Source of the DNA: Bacillota bacterium
Lineage (GTDB): Bacteria; Bacillota_A; Clostridia; Clostridiales; Clostridiaceae
NCBI GenBank assembly: GCA_021780795.1
Contig: JAJXYA010000035.1
Coordinates: 1-11,968 of the forward strand
DNA: 11,968 bases
Direction: 5' to 3'
Shown here one piece after another: positions 1 to 5,882 of the stretch. The notes below the pieces were generated by a model. It was not told where the DNA came from, made no database searches, and saw only the letters and a list, made by a program, of their open reading frames with translations. A program made the position numbers and the translations under genes. The number at the start of each line of letters is the position of its first letter. Within the stretch, counting starts at the first letter, position 1.

Positions 1-1081
1 ATAAAAATTTAAGTCTATTTTTAACAATGTTTTTATGAGCCTTTTCCTCAAGCTTACATTTCTCTTCTAAGGAAATTAACCTGCTTCTTAGTGCCAAAGA
101 TGATGTATTGCTTTGCATTTTCTCATTATGATTAATGTGACATGAAATTTGATACATTGTATCTACATACCTATCAAGAGTATTTTGAATAAAAGTGTCA
201 TTTATGTTTTTTATAAGCCACGCAGCATCTCCACCAGTCTGTGGAAATTGAATAATTCCTAACTCTTTCATAGTAGGTATTTGGTCTTTATCAATCTGAG
301 CATTTTTAAATAACAAATAAGCATTTCTAAAATCACTTATTTCATTCCCTATATCAGACAAATTAGTTTCAAAAGCATCTTGCAAACCCTTTATGTCATT
401 ATATAAACTATCATGATTTTTCTCTTGAGTTAAGTTTCCAACACTTACTGGAACCTCTCCAAACATATGAGAAGTTGGCTCTGCTATTTGATTAAACTTA
501 CCATCAAAATGATAAATGAAATCTGACGTATAAACATCAATATAAGTAGCTGCATAATCAAACTCACCTTGAAAAGCATGAATAAAAAATAAAACCTTAC
601 CTGAGTTATCCGTATAAGCATAACCCTCTGTAGGCTTTATAATTTTGCTACAAAAATCAGCATTTGCATCTAAATAATATAATTCATATACTCTAGTGAA
701 TATAAGTAAATACTTCATTAAGTCACTATCGTGCAATTCATCCCAGTGTGAAGTATAGTACTCAATATCTTTAATAATATCAGCATCGCCTTGCCTAGAT
801 TCATAGGTTATTGCATTGCCAACAGTATATGAAACTTCTTCTTTAATGAATTTCTTAATATAATTTGTATTTATCTTAAGATTAGATCTTTCAGTAACAA
901 ATTTATATTTTCTAATTGCATCAGTATCGCCCTTATAGTATCTATACATCTTTTCATATATATGATGACAGGTTCTGTGGCTACCATATACTTTTTTAAC
1001 TAAATTCAATTGCTCTGGGTCACTAAGATCTATACTAAGATTTCTGCCAATTAACTTTTTAATTAAATCACTTAATTTCAC
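1..1081 (-). CDS. Phage portal protein, SPP1 gp6-like (3' end cut off by window)
   Basis: The portal forms the dodecameric ring at the capsid vertex through which terminase pumps DNA and to which the tail attaches. About 360 residues are visible; the C-terminus runs off the window. I read the start as GTG at 1081..1079, because the overlapping ATG at 1083 is followed at once by TGA. The ribosome site AGGAGGTG lies 5 nt upstream and shares bases with the stop codon of the large terminase gene, so the two are probably translationally coupled. The protein opens MKLSDLIKKLIG, then carries stretches typical of SPP1-type portals, such as KYKFVTERSNLKINTNYIKK, a tryptophan- and tyrosine-rich core (TSHWDELHDSD), and a helical segment starting LYNDIKGLQDAFETNLSDIG that fits the portal stem. 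Position directly after the large terminase supports the call. The family is recognised from these features and the gene order, not from a search. Confidence 0.92.
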   Translation of the reverse strand, partial: MKLSDLIKKLIGRNLSIDLSDPEQLNLVKKVYGSHRTCHHIYEKMYRYYKGDTDAIRKYKFVTERSNLKINTNYIKKFIKEEVSYTVGNAITYESRQGDADIIKDIEYYTSHWDELHDSDLMKYLLIFTRVYELYYLDANADFCSKIIKPTEGYAYTDNSGKVLFFIHAFQGEFDYAATYIDVYTSDFIYHFDGKFNQIAEPTSHMFGEVPVSVGNLTQEKNHDSLYNDIKGLQDAFETNLSDIGNEISDFRNAYLLFKNAQIDKDQIPTMKELGIIQFPQTGGDAAWLIKNINDTFIQNTLDRYVDTMYQISCHINHNEKMQSNTSSLALRSRLISLEEKCKLEEKAHKNIVKNRLKFL

Positions 1082-1092
1082 ATTTTCACCTC

Positions 1093-2853
1093 CTACATTC
1101 CTAATGATTTTCTATCAAGAAAACTCACCTTGCTGATTACTTCTATATTTTCAATTCTATTTACAAACTCTGAGGTTACGTCAGGAGCATCATCATGAAC
1201 CGAGAACTTTTGACCTCTGAAATCTTCTATCTGCTTGGTAAATTCTTCATCTTCTTCAGCAAATATAATTTGACCTTTGTTCATAAATGGAATAATAGTA
1301 GAAATTTTATCATCCTTATTTTTTCTTTGAGATTCATTAATTATTTTTATATTTCTATTTTTGAGTACTGGGTCAACTTTAATTAAGTTTTCCAAGCTAT
1401 TAGCATCAGCACCATTAAAAGTGTTTTTCTCTATATACACATGCGTTATATCTGGAAACTCTTTTAATAAATCAATCATATGTTTTATATATTTATCAAA
1501 ATCAGTACGAGCATTAATTTTTGCAAGTTCTGCTTTCCTAGCATACTTTAAATTATTATCAGCCTGGCTACCAACCAAGTAAGCCGAGTAATCCGACTTT
1601 GTTCCAGAAGTACTTGCAGGATCCACACAAAGCATAGTCTTTATGAATTTATGAGTTTCAATTATATTACGAGCTTCTGTTGCAACAGTTTTAAACCATT
1701 TCTCACCTATACTATCAACATCACCCTGCACTTCTTGTTTGAAACTTGAAGGATTCTCATAGTAACTCATAGCCATATCTAAACAATCCCAAAACTCTGA
1801 CCATAACATTGGAAATTTCATCTCAGTTTCATTTTGCCAGTAAAATTCCTTTGCATCCTCCAGGTGATTTTCATTTTTAAAGTTAAATAATAATGTTTTA
1901 AACTTTTTCCATAGTCCAGTCTCAAAATGATTATCCAGGCCATTAATCTTTTCATTTTTTTCATTTACAAAATCATCAATTAGCACACCTTTTTTATTCT
2001 TAAATTTCCATGTTGGCTGCTTAATTAGCCTAGAGTAAAAACATTCTTTATGCTGCAGCGTTCCAACTGCAATAAAAGTGGTACCCTTTTTAATTTTTTT
2101 ACCTGCACGATACAAAGCCTTTTGACTAGCATACTTAACATCATCAGAAAATCTTTTCCACTTTTTTAATCGAGCCTCTTCAGTTCTTACATCATCCTCT
2201 GACTGATAATCATCGAGAATTATTAAATCCGGTCTACAATTATCATATTTTCTACCACGCATTGGAGAACTTGAAGAAATAGCCTCTAAAAAAGATACAT
2301 TCGTAAACTCTAACTGTGTAGAATTACAAATGTATCTTTTATCTTTATCATCAAGCAGCTTTCCAAAAGCTTTTTCAATATATTCATTTTCTAAGAATGT
2401 ATTCTTTATATCTTTTATGAATTTCTCAGCTGTACTACCTATATCAGAGCAAATCAAAGTATATTTTTTAAATTCATAACAATGCGACCATATTGTTGTG
2501 GCATAAGTACCAAAAGCACTCTTTCCAGTACCACGAGGTAATATTCTCCCTATTTGGTCAGGTCCGTCACCGATTATACTACTCTCTATGTCAGTCCATA
2601 ATTCTTGATGAACTTCTGCTATAGGAGCTGCAGCATTATCTTCTTTAACCAGAAATACATCCTGGAGAAAATACATACAGAAAAATTCTAGTGACCTTTT
2701 TCCCACACTCCAGGCAAGTCCATGGTAATCAAATAAGTGATCCTTATGTTGATGCATCAAATCACGTGCTTTTTCAGGACCATATAATTTTTTTAAGTAT
2801 TTATATAATAACTGCCTATTAACCTTATTTTCATCCACTTTTATATCGTCCAA
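1093..2853 (-). CDS. terL: Terminase large subunit (packaging ATPase and nuclease)
   Basis: This is the motor that translocates phage DNA into the prohead and cuts it. At 586 aa it is of normal length. The ATPase half shows a P-loop PRGTGKS at residues 106-112, a Walker B strand DLIILDD at 209-215 and a likely coupling motif IAVGT at 261-265. The RNase H-like nuclease half shows acidic residues at expected places: D411 in CVDPAS, E475 in VYIEKN, and D554/D555/D558 in HDDAPD. The start is TTG at 2853, with AAGGTGG 5 nt upstream; no upstream alternative has a better site. The portal follows after 11 nt. The small subunit is not adjacent but about 0.8 kb upstream, separated by small zinc-ribbon genes and structured DNA, which is unusual for this gene pair. 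Pairing with an SPP1-like portal suggests headful packaging, but that is inference. Confidence 0.95.
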   Translation of the reverse strand: MDDIKVDENKVNRQLLYKYLKKLYGPEKARDLMHQHKDHLFDYHGLAWSVGKRSLEFFCMYFLQDVFLVKEDNAAAPIAEVHQELWTDIESSIIGDGPDQIGRILPRGTGKSAFGTYATTIWSHCYEFKKYTLICSDIGSTAEKFIKDIKNTFLENEYIEKAFGKLLDDKDKRYICNSTQLEFTNVSFLEAISSSSPMRGRKYDNCRPDLIILDDYQSEDDVRTEEARLKKWKRFSDDVKYASQKALYRAGKKIKKGTTFIAVGTLQHKECFYSRLIKQPTWKFKNKKGVLIDDFVNEKNEKINGLDNHFETGLWKKFKTLLFNFKNENHLEDAKEFYWQNETEMKFPMLWSEFWDCLDMAMSYYENPSSFKQEVQGDVDSIGEKWFKTVATEARNIIETHKFIKTMLCVDPASTSGTKSDYSAYLVGSQADNNLKYARKAELAKINARTDFDKYIKHMIDLLKEFPDITHVYIEKNTFNGADANSLENLIKVDPVLKNRNIKIINESQRKNKDDKISTIIPFMNKGQIIFAEEDEEFTKQIEDFRGQKFSVHDDAPDVTSEFVNRIENIEVISKVSFLDRKSLGM

Positions 2854-2883
2854 TTAAACCACCTTCTCTGAGTCACAAAATTC

Positions 2884-2976
2884 TTATTTGTAGGGCCTAT
2901 AGTATTTATAATCCCTTTTTCTTCTTCTGTTAGTATTAAAAAAATTATTTAATAATTTACATATAAACTGATTCAT
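2884..2976 (-). CDS. 30-aa basic peptide, unknown function
   Basis: A 30-codon ORF, read from the sequence, that begins one base after the stop codon of the zinc-ribbon gene. Its ribosome site AAAGGAGA lies inside the last codons of that gene, 5 nt before the ATG, an arrangement typical of translational coupling. The peptide begins MNQFICKLLNNFF, followed by a basic run TNRRRKRDYKYYRPYK, so an amphipathic or hydrophobic N-terminal half is followed by a strongly positive tail. That would suit nucleic acid or membrane contact, but no family is recognised. The large terminase gene starts 30 nt downstream. The strong ribosome site is the main evidence that it is translated; the short length keeps confidence moderate. 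Confidence 0.5.
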   Translation of the reverse strand: MNQFICKLLNNFFNTNRRRKRDYKYYRPYK

Positions 2977-2977
2977 G

Positions 2978-3199
2978 CTATCTCCTTTGCTCCATTGCTC
3001 CACGCTTATTTCTTCTATAGGTATGCTCACTCATACATTCTTTTAGACTATCAGTAATTTTCTGCTTTTTAATGTGCTTACATCCACAGTAAGGACACGC
3101 TAGATATTTATCTTTTACCATTTTCTCTATTTCCTCTGTAAGTAGCACTAATTGATTTTTACACCTTTTGCAATTATAACTTGTATATATACCAAGCAT
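2978..3199 (-). CDS. Small zinc-ribbon phage protein
   Basis: A 73-aa protein with two CxxC knuckles, C10-KR-C13 and C35-PY-C38 (a further C40 follows), separated by a 21-residue helical stretch. This is the layout of a single zinc ribbon. The C-terminal half, KKQKITDSLKECMSEHTYRR, is basic and ends GAMEQRR. Zinc ribbons this size usually bind nucleic acid or act as protein-protein adaptors. I recall similar proteins in phage genomes of Firmicutes but know no assigned role. The ATG at 3199 has a GGAGTGAGG ribosome site just upstream. It sits between the two terminase subunit genes, so a role in late gene expression or packaging is possible, but that is inference from position only. Confidence 0.85.
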   Translation of the reverse strand: MLGIYTSYNCKRCKNQLVLLTEEIEKMVKDKYLACPYCGCKHIKKQKITDSLKECMSEHTYRRNKRGAMEQRR

Positions 3200-3258
3200 A
3201 TCCTCACTCCTTACACATTGTTATTTTATTTAGAGTAACCTACTCTTTATCAGTCACA

Positions 3259-3327
3259 TCATGTACTTATAAATCCGCATCTGGGGCAATGACCATTTTC
3301 AAGTTCAGCTCCACAATTAGGGCACAT
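3259..3327 (-). CDS. 22-aa zinc-ribbon microprotein
   Basis: A tiny ORF, read from the sequence, encoding a peptide that begins MCPNCGAELENGHCPRCG and ends FIST. It has two perfect CPxCG knuckles (C2-C5 and C14-C17) only eight residues apart and almost nothing else. This is the minimal zinc-ribbon pattern seen at the ends of larger bacterial proteins. A GAGGTGAT ribosome site lies a few bases before the ATG, which supports translation as a free-standing peptide. A hairpin with a U-tract ends about 17 nt upstream of the start codon. The next gene, also a zinc ribbon, begins 59 nt downstream. It may be a real metal-binding microprotein or a fragment of a longer ancestral protein; no upstream in-frame extension with a start was found. 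Confidence 0.55.
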   Translation of the reverse strand: MCPNCGAELENGHCPRCGFIST

Positions 3328-3343
3328 ATTATCACCTCAACCT

Positions 3344-3368
3344 AAAAAAAATTTACAGAAAATCTGTA
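3344..3368 (-). terminator. Weak intrinsic terminator-like hairpin
   Basis: On the minus strand a 6-bp stem TACAGA/TCTGTA with a TTT loop is followed, two bases later, by eight T residues. This has the form of a rho-independent terminator, although the stem is short and AT-rich. A second small hairpin, GCCC/GGGC with a 6-nt loop (3369-3382), lies directly upstream on the transcript and could stack on it. It sits just ahead of the ribosome site for the 22-aa zinc-ribbon ORF, so it could attenuate read-through from the small terminase gene. Confidence 0.45.
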
Positions 3369-3612
3369 GCCCAAAACCGGGCACTCACTAAATCACCAAA
3401 ATAGAAGGGTACCCCTACCGTTATTAGATCCGTATGTAGCACCCATATAACATCAAAAACCATTCCATATAATAAAACTTATATTGAATGGTTTACGTAT
3501 TATTGGTCCTTTAAATTCAATAATGTCGTGAAATAACCAATTTCGCGACATTATATTGACCATTCCAATGGGTTTGTGGGCACTCGCCACCCAATCAGTG
3601 GCATTTAGCCCC
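3369..3612 (-). other. Hairpin-dense non-coding region between terminase genes
   Basis: The 311-bp gap between the small terminase gene and the 22-aa ORF holds no convincing gene but is full of symmetry. A 16-nt inverted repeat with one mismatch and a 6-nt loop lies at 3457-3494. A 15-bp inverted repeat with one G-U-type mismatch and a 5-nt loop lies at 3520-3554. A nested stem (GGGC/GCCC outside, GCCAC/GTGGC inside) lies at 3578-3611, a CCATT/AATGG stem at 3560-3571, and a GGGTACCC palindrome at 3407-3414. Short direct repeats are also present: ACCATTCCA at 3459 and 3559, and GGGCACTC at 3379 and 3578. It may be a packaging recognition site (cos or pac), usually near the small terminase gene, or a structured leader RNA. 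Sequence alone does not decide. Confidence 0.55.
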
Positions 3613-3638
3613 TATATGTTCATAGTTTATTCATATTC

Positions 3639-4031
3639 TCACTCATTATCAAGTTCAGCCATCTCTGCATCCAGTACATCTACAGATACATTATCCTTAC
3701 TATCTCTGCCATCATCTACCGTGACCTTAGTTGTATTTGGCATAGTCTTATTCAATAGAGCTAGCCTAGCATCTAACTCAATCTTCTTATTGGTTGTACT
3801 GTCTGCTAACTTAATTAATTTCATGGCATTCTTGGGAGCATAAGAGGTGATTATCCTTATTGTAGAAGATATAAGTTCTTGTCCACACCTGTTCACCTCA
3901 GCTATATACTCTTCCATTTTTATCCACTTATAATAGGTAGTTCTACTAATACCCACTTTCTCAGCAATCTCAGTAACATCCATTCCTTTAAAACCTAACT
4001 CAATACACTTTAACTGCCTTTCATCTAACAT
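3639..4031 (-). CDS. terS: Terminase small subunit (helix-turn-helix)
   Basis: The small terminase subunit recognises the phage packaging site and loads the large subunit. The protein is 130 aa from the ATG at 4031, chosen because AGGAGGTG lies 6 nt upstream. A longer GTG-initiated reading (from 4073) would run into a terminator stem and lacks a ribosome site. Residues 18-38 (MDVTEIAEKVGISRTTYYKW) form a helix-turn-helix like that of phBC6A51-type small terminases. A helical middle follows, with KIELDARLALLNKTMPNTTK at 83-102, then an acidic tail ending MAELDNE. A rho-independent terminator lies just upstream and the structured non-coding region just downstream. A transposase-like or other HTH regulator is the alternative, but the position ahead of the large terminase and portal favours TerS. 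Confidence 0.8.
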   Translation of the reverse strand: MLDERQLKCIELGFKGMDVTEIAEKVGISRTTYYKWIKMEEYIAEVNRCGQELISSTIRIITSYAPKNAMKLIKLADSTTNKKIELDARLALLNKTMPNTTKVTVDDGRDSKDNVSVDVLDAEMAELDNE

Positions 4032-4062
4032 ACAATCACCTCCTATATAGTTAACACATAAT

Positions 4063-4092
4063 AAAAAAAGCACTAGGCTGTAAACCGGTGCT
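4063..4092 (-). terminator. Rho-independent terminator at early/late boundary
   Basis: On the minus strand AGCAC pairs with GTGCT around a partly paired interior (CGG...CC), followed by seven T residues. It lies 54 nt after the stop codon of the 155-aa regulator gene and 31 nt before the start codon of the small terminase gene. It therefore separates the early/replication transcript from the late operon, and read-through of it could be a control point. Confidence 0.75.
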
Positions 4093-4145
4093 CTTGTTCT
4101 TTAATAATTCTAACTAATACCACTATATCACATTCTATACCCTCA

Positions 4146-4613
4146 TTACTGCAGACTTTTATTAATCCTTAATCCTCTTTGATATGCAAATATTTCTCTT
4201 GCTTGTTTTAGCCAAGTATATATACTTCTCTCTGAAGCTGGTATTTCATGACTAGCTATGATAACTCTATTTTTAATATCTCCTGCTAAGAGATCTTTAT
4301 CAGTATCTTTGAAATATACAATTTCTATTGCTTTTATTATATAATATTTATACCTTGCTTCTAATTCAGCTAACACCTTATCTACAGATTCCATATCTAA
4401 AATTTCAGATATTCTTTCATTTACTGCCATCTCTGCTTTAATAAGTGCTTGCTCTGTTGGATTAGAAATTCCATCTTTAACTTTAGTTTCTCTCTTCTTT
4501 ATTTCATCTAATGCTTCAATGTATATCTTTTGCTTAAATTTTTCAGCTGACATACCATTTTGTGCATAGAATCTAAATGCAGCTGTTGCATAATCTCTTA
4601 GGTAATCTTTCAA
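4146..4613 (-). CDS. Putative late-gene transcriptional activator (ArpU/RinA-like)
   Basis: A 155-aa, largely helical, charged protein. The C-terminal part from about residue 116 reads as a helix-turn-helix, with EIPASERSIYTWLKQAREIF at 123-142 followed by AYQRGL. This resembles the C-terminal DNA-binding end of ArpU- and RinA-type proteins, which switch on the late operon of phages of Gram-positive bacteria. A long helical region (about 55-100) precedes it. The start is TTG at 4613 with AAGGAGGG 7 nt upstream. It lies after the replication genes and directly before a terminator and the small terminase gene, which is where such regulators normally sit. Family assignment is from pattern and position. 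A sigma-70 region 4-like protein is an alternative reading of the same fold. Confidence 0.65.
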   Translation of the reverse strand: MKDYLRDYATAAFRFYAQNGMSAEKFKQKIYIEALDEIKKRETKVKDGISNPTEQALIKAEMAVNERISEILDMESVDKVLAELEARYKYYIIKAIEIVYFKDTDKDLLAGDIKNRVIIASHEIPASERSIYTWLKQAREIFAYQRGLRINKSLQ

Positions 4614-4630
4614 GCTATCCCTCCTTAGTG

Positions 4631-4783
4631 CTATGTTAATTTTTCAATGCATTCTTCCACCTTTTTCTTTTCTGCTTCTAATTTAGCTTTAAGAGCCCAC
4701 TTTTTATCCCAAATAGCCTTTTTTATATCTATATTAATTTGATCAATTCTACCTTGGTACATATCTTTATAGTTTATTTTCAT
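4631..4783 (-). CDS. 50-aa lysine-rich helical protein, unknown function
   Basis: A short ORF, read from the sequence, that starts with ATG at 4783 behind a clear AAGGAGAT ribosome site and ends 17 nt before the regulator gene. The protein begins MKINYKDMYQGRIDQ and is almost wholly charged helix with heptad-like spacing (for example KLEAEKKKVEECIEKL near the end), so a short coiled coil is likely. No family is recognised. It is the first gene after the repeat-rich non-coding region, and with the 155-aa regulator it may form a short unit expressed from a promoter in that region. Confidence 0.7.
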   Translation of the reverse strand: MKINYKDMYQGRIDQINIDIKKAIWDKKWALKAKLEAEKKKVEECIEKLT

Positions 4784-4822
4784 AGAAATCTCCTTAAATT
4801 TTAATGATTTTAATTGCGTGTG

Positions 4823-5181
4823 TTACACTTTTGAAAATGCTCTCTAACCTTTGATATTACTAGCTTTGATGGCATTTTACTGCTTTTATGCTTGTTACAC
4901 TTTTTTGAGTGCTAAAAAACCCTTCTAAGCCTTGGTATATCCTAGCTTTGTAAGTATACGTTAAAATGGTTACACTTTTTAAAAACACCATATGCGCATA
5001 TATTTATAAATATATAATATATTATTTATCTCTCTTATATATATATAATATATATTAATACTGTAATACTGTAACAATATATATATAAGAGAGTACAAAG
5101 TCGCATATATCCTAACTTTGAAGTGGTTACACTTTTTTTGAAAAACCGTAACTTTGGTGTAACTCTCATTGAAAAGTGTAA
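4823..5181. repeat. Iteron array, putative phage replication origin
   Basis: Within a 423-bp stretch lacking a convincing gene, the plus strand carries TTACACTTTT four times (4823, 4895, 4970, 5127), each usually preceded by TG or GG. One inverted copy AAAAGTGTAA lies at 5172-5181, with an inverted half copy GTGTAAC at 5158. A second motif, CTAGCTTTG or CTAACTTTG, lies ahead of three copies (4860, 4942, 5112), often after TATATC. Between the repeats is a very AT-rich core with a 17-bp inverted repeat. Repeated protein-binding sites beside an AT-rich unwinding region, next to a replicative primase-helicase gene, is the usual look of a phage origin. A regulatory region for the late switch is the alternative. 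A minus-strand TTGTTA-17-TATATA pair at 5049-5077 could be a promoter, but the base composition makes chance matches likely. Confidence 0.6.
5030..5093. repeat. AT-rich 17-bp perfect inverted repeat
   Basis: CTCTCTTATATATATAT at 5030-5046 is exactly complementary to 5077-5093, with a 30-nt spacer. The spacer itself holds a palindrome AATATATATT and a tandem pair of ATACTGTA. The GAGAG ends make this more than simple AT-repeat symmetry. It lies in the middle of the iteron array, with copies on both sides, and could extrude as a cruciform or serve as the melting site of an origin. Confidence 0.8.
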
Positions 5182-5206
5182 CTTTCAATAATTCTCGAAT
5201 TGCGAA

Positions 5207-5497
5207 TTACCTAACTGCTGTTTTATTTGCCTTTACTCCGATAGCCTTTAGCTGATGCCTAAGTTGGTTGATTCTAATCCTCATTAATTGTTCTGAGGTA
5301 TCTTCCTCTTTGCTCCATGGGGCTAACCCATTGTTCAACCTCATCTCTAACCTTTTACAACATCTTTCTCCACATACCCTATAATCACTACCAATTCTAG
5401 AACTTCCCATTATTCCACCATTTATTTTTCCACACACATCACAGGGTGGATGATTAGGTATACCCATTGCTCTATTCATCTCATATTTATCTAACAT
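5207..5497 (-). CDS. Small cysteine-rich (treble-clef-like) phage protein
   Basis: A 96-aa protein with an apparent zinc site: C19-DV-C22 in PPCDVCGK, then C42 and C46/C47 in YRVCGERCCKRLEMRL. A CxxC followed by a helix-borne CxxxC is the look of a treble-clef finger, as in small nucleic-acid-binding or HNH-like folds, but no HNH catalytic histidine-asparagine pair is present. The C-terminal half is basic and helical. The start is ATG at 5497, because AAGGAGG lies 6 nt upstream. An in-frame GTG at 5542, overlapping the preceding stop codon, has no ribosome site. It is the last gene of the replication block before the origin-like region. Specific function is not recognised. Confidence 0.75.
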   Translation of the reverse strand: MLDKYEMNRAMGIPNHPPCDVCGKINGGIMGSSRIGSDYRVCGERCCKRLEMRLNNGLAPWSKEEDTSEQLMRIRINQLRHQLKAIGVKANKTAVR

Positions 5498-5517
5498 GTT
5501 TTCCTCCTTATATTGTT

Positions 5518-5539
5518 GCGTATTAATATTAAGATACGC
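5518..5539 (-). promoter_or_regulatory. Leader hairpin upstream of the 96-aa gene
   Basis: GCGTAT and ATACGC form a 6-bp stem around a 10-nt AT loop, just upstream of the ribosome site AAGGAGG. On the transcript the sequence right after the stem (AACAATAT, leading into the Shine-Dalgarno) resembles leaders ahead of the genes starting at 10656 and 9579. It may tune translation or mRNA stability; chance cannot be excluded for a stem this short. Confidence 0.3.
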
Positions 5540-5541
5540 CA

Positions 5542-5868
5542 CTATTTAAGCTTTTGAATGTGCAAATTCAACTTATCCGTTAGCTCTTGAAGTTTATCTT
5601 TGTTCTGAATACCATTCGCACAAATGCACATTCTTAATATAACTACCATATTTTCTAACTCATATACTGACAAAGGAACATCAATTTCTTTCTCAAAAAC
5701 ATCTTTGCTTTGTTTTTCTTTAATGTATCGTTCTACCAAATGCAGCTCCTTTTTTCCTAACCATTTTAACCATGAGCCACAGTCACCACACATTAAAGCC
5801 TTTTGGCTCCCTCTATCATCTATAAATACATCAACACTACCACATTTTTCACAAGAGTAATCTTTCAT
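5542..5868 (-). CDS. Zinc-ribbon protein downstream of the primase-helicase
   Basis: A 108-aa protein with an N-terminal zinc ribbon: C6-EK-C9 and C27-GD-C30, in the context SCEKCGS ... LMCGDCGSWLKW. The tryptophan-rich turn after the second knuckle is common in phage zinc ribbons that bind nucleic acid. The rest is helical and charged, with cysteines C81 and C83 in MCICANG. The ATG at 5868 follows an AGGAGG ribosome site 6 nt upstream, and the gene starts 14 nt after the primase-helicase stop codon, so the two are probably co-transcribed. Function is inferred only as far as likely DNA or RNA contact during replication. Confidence 0.8.
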   Translation of the reverse strand: MKDYSCEKCGSVDVFIDDRGSQKALMCGDCGSWLKWLGKKELHLVERYIKEKQSKDVFEKEIDVPLSVYELENMVVILRMCICANGIQNKDKLQELTDKLNLHIQKLK

Positions 5869-5882
5869 ACAAATCCTCCTAA

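Noticed and set aside
3400..3600. Short minus-strand ORFs in the structured region, for example a 36-codon ORF starting MVFDVIWVLH and a 52-codon open frame containing GLNATDWVASAHKPIG
   Set aside because: No ribosome site precedes their starts and they are spanned by hairpins; a 17-codon ORF here has only a weak AGGGG upstream. A non-coding role explains the region better.
3200..3640. Group I intron, IStron or insertion sequence between the terminase genes
   Set aside because: No endonuclease or transposase ORF and no recognisable intron core or terminal inverted repeats with target duplication; the two terminase proteins are separate genes, not one interrupted gene.
3556..3843. Plus-strand ORF of 95 codons antisense to the small terminase gene
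   Set aside because: Low-complexity serine/leucine-rich translation that mirrors the terS coding strand, with no supported ribosome site; a shadow ORF.
4979..5188. 69-codon minus-strand ORF over the AT-rich repeat region
   Set aside because: It is made of the iterons and the AT palindrome read in one frame (KVT and YIYI-like repeats), has no ribosome site, and lies within the origin-like block.
5624..5860. Plus-strand ORF antisense to the zinc-ribbon gene
   Set aside because: It overlaps a well-supported minus-strand gene with conserved cysteine knuckles and lacks its own signals.
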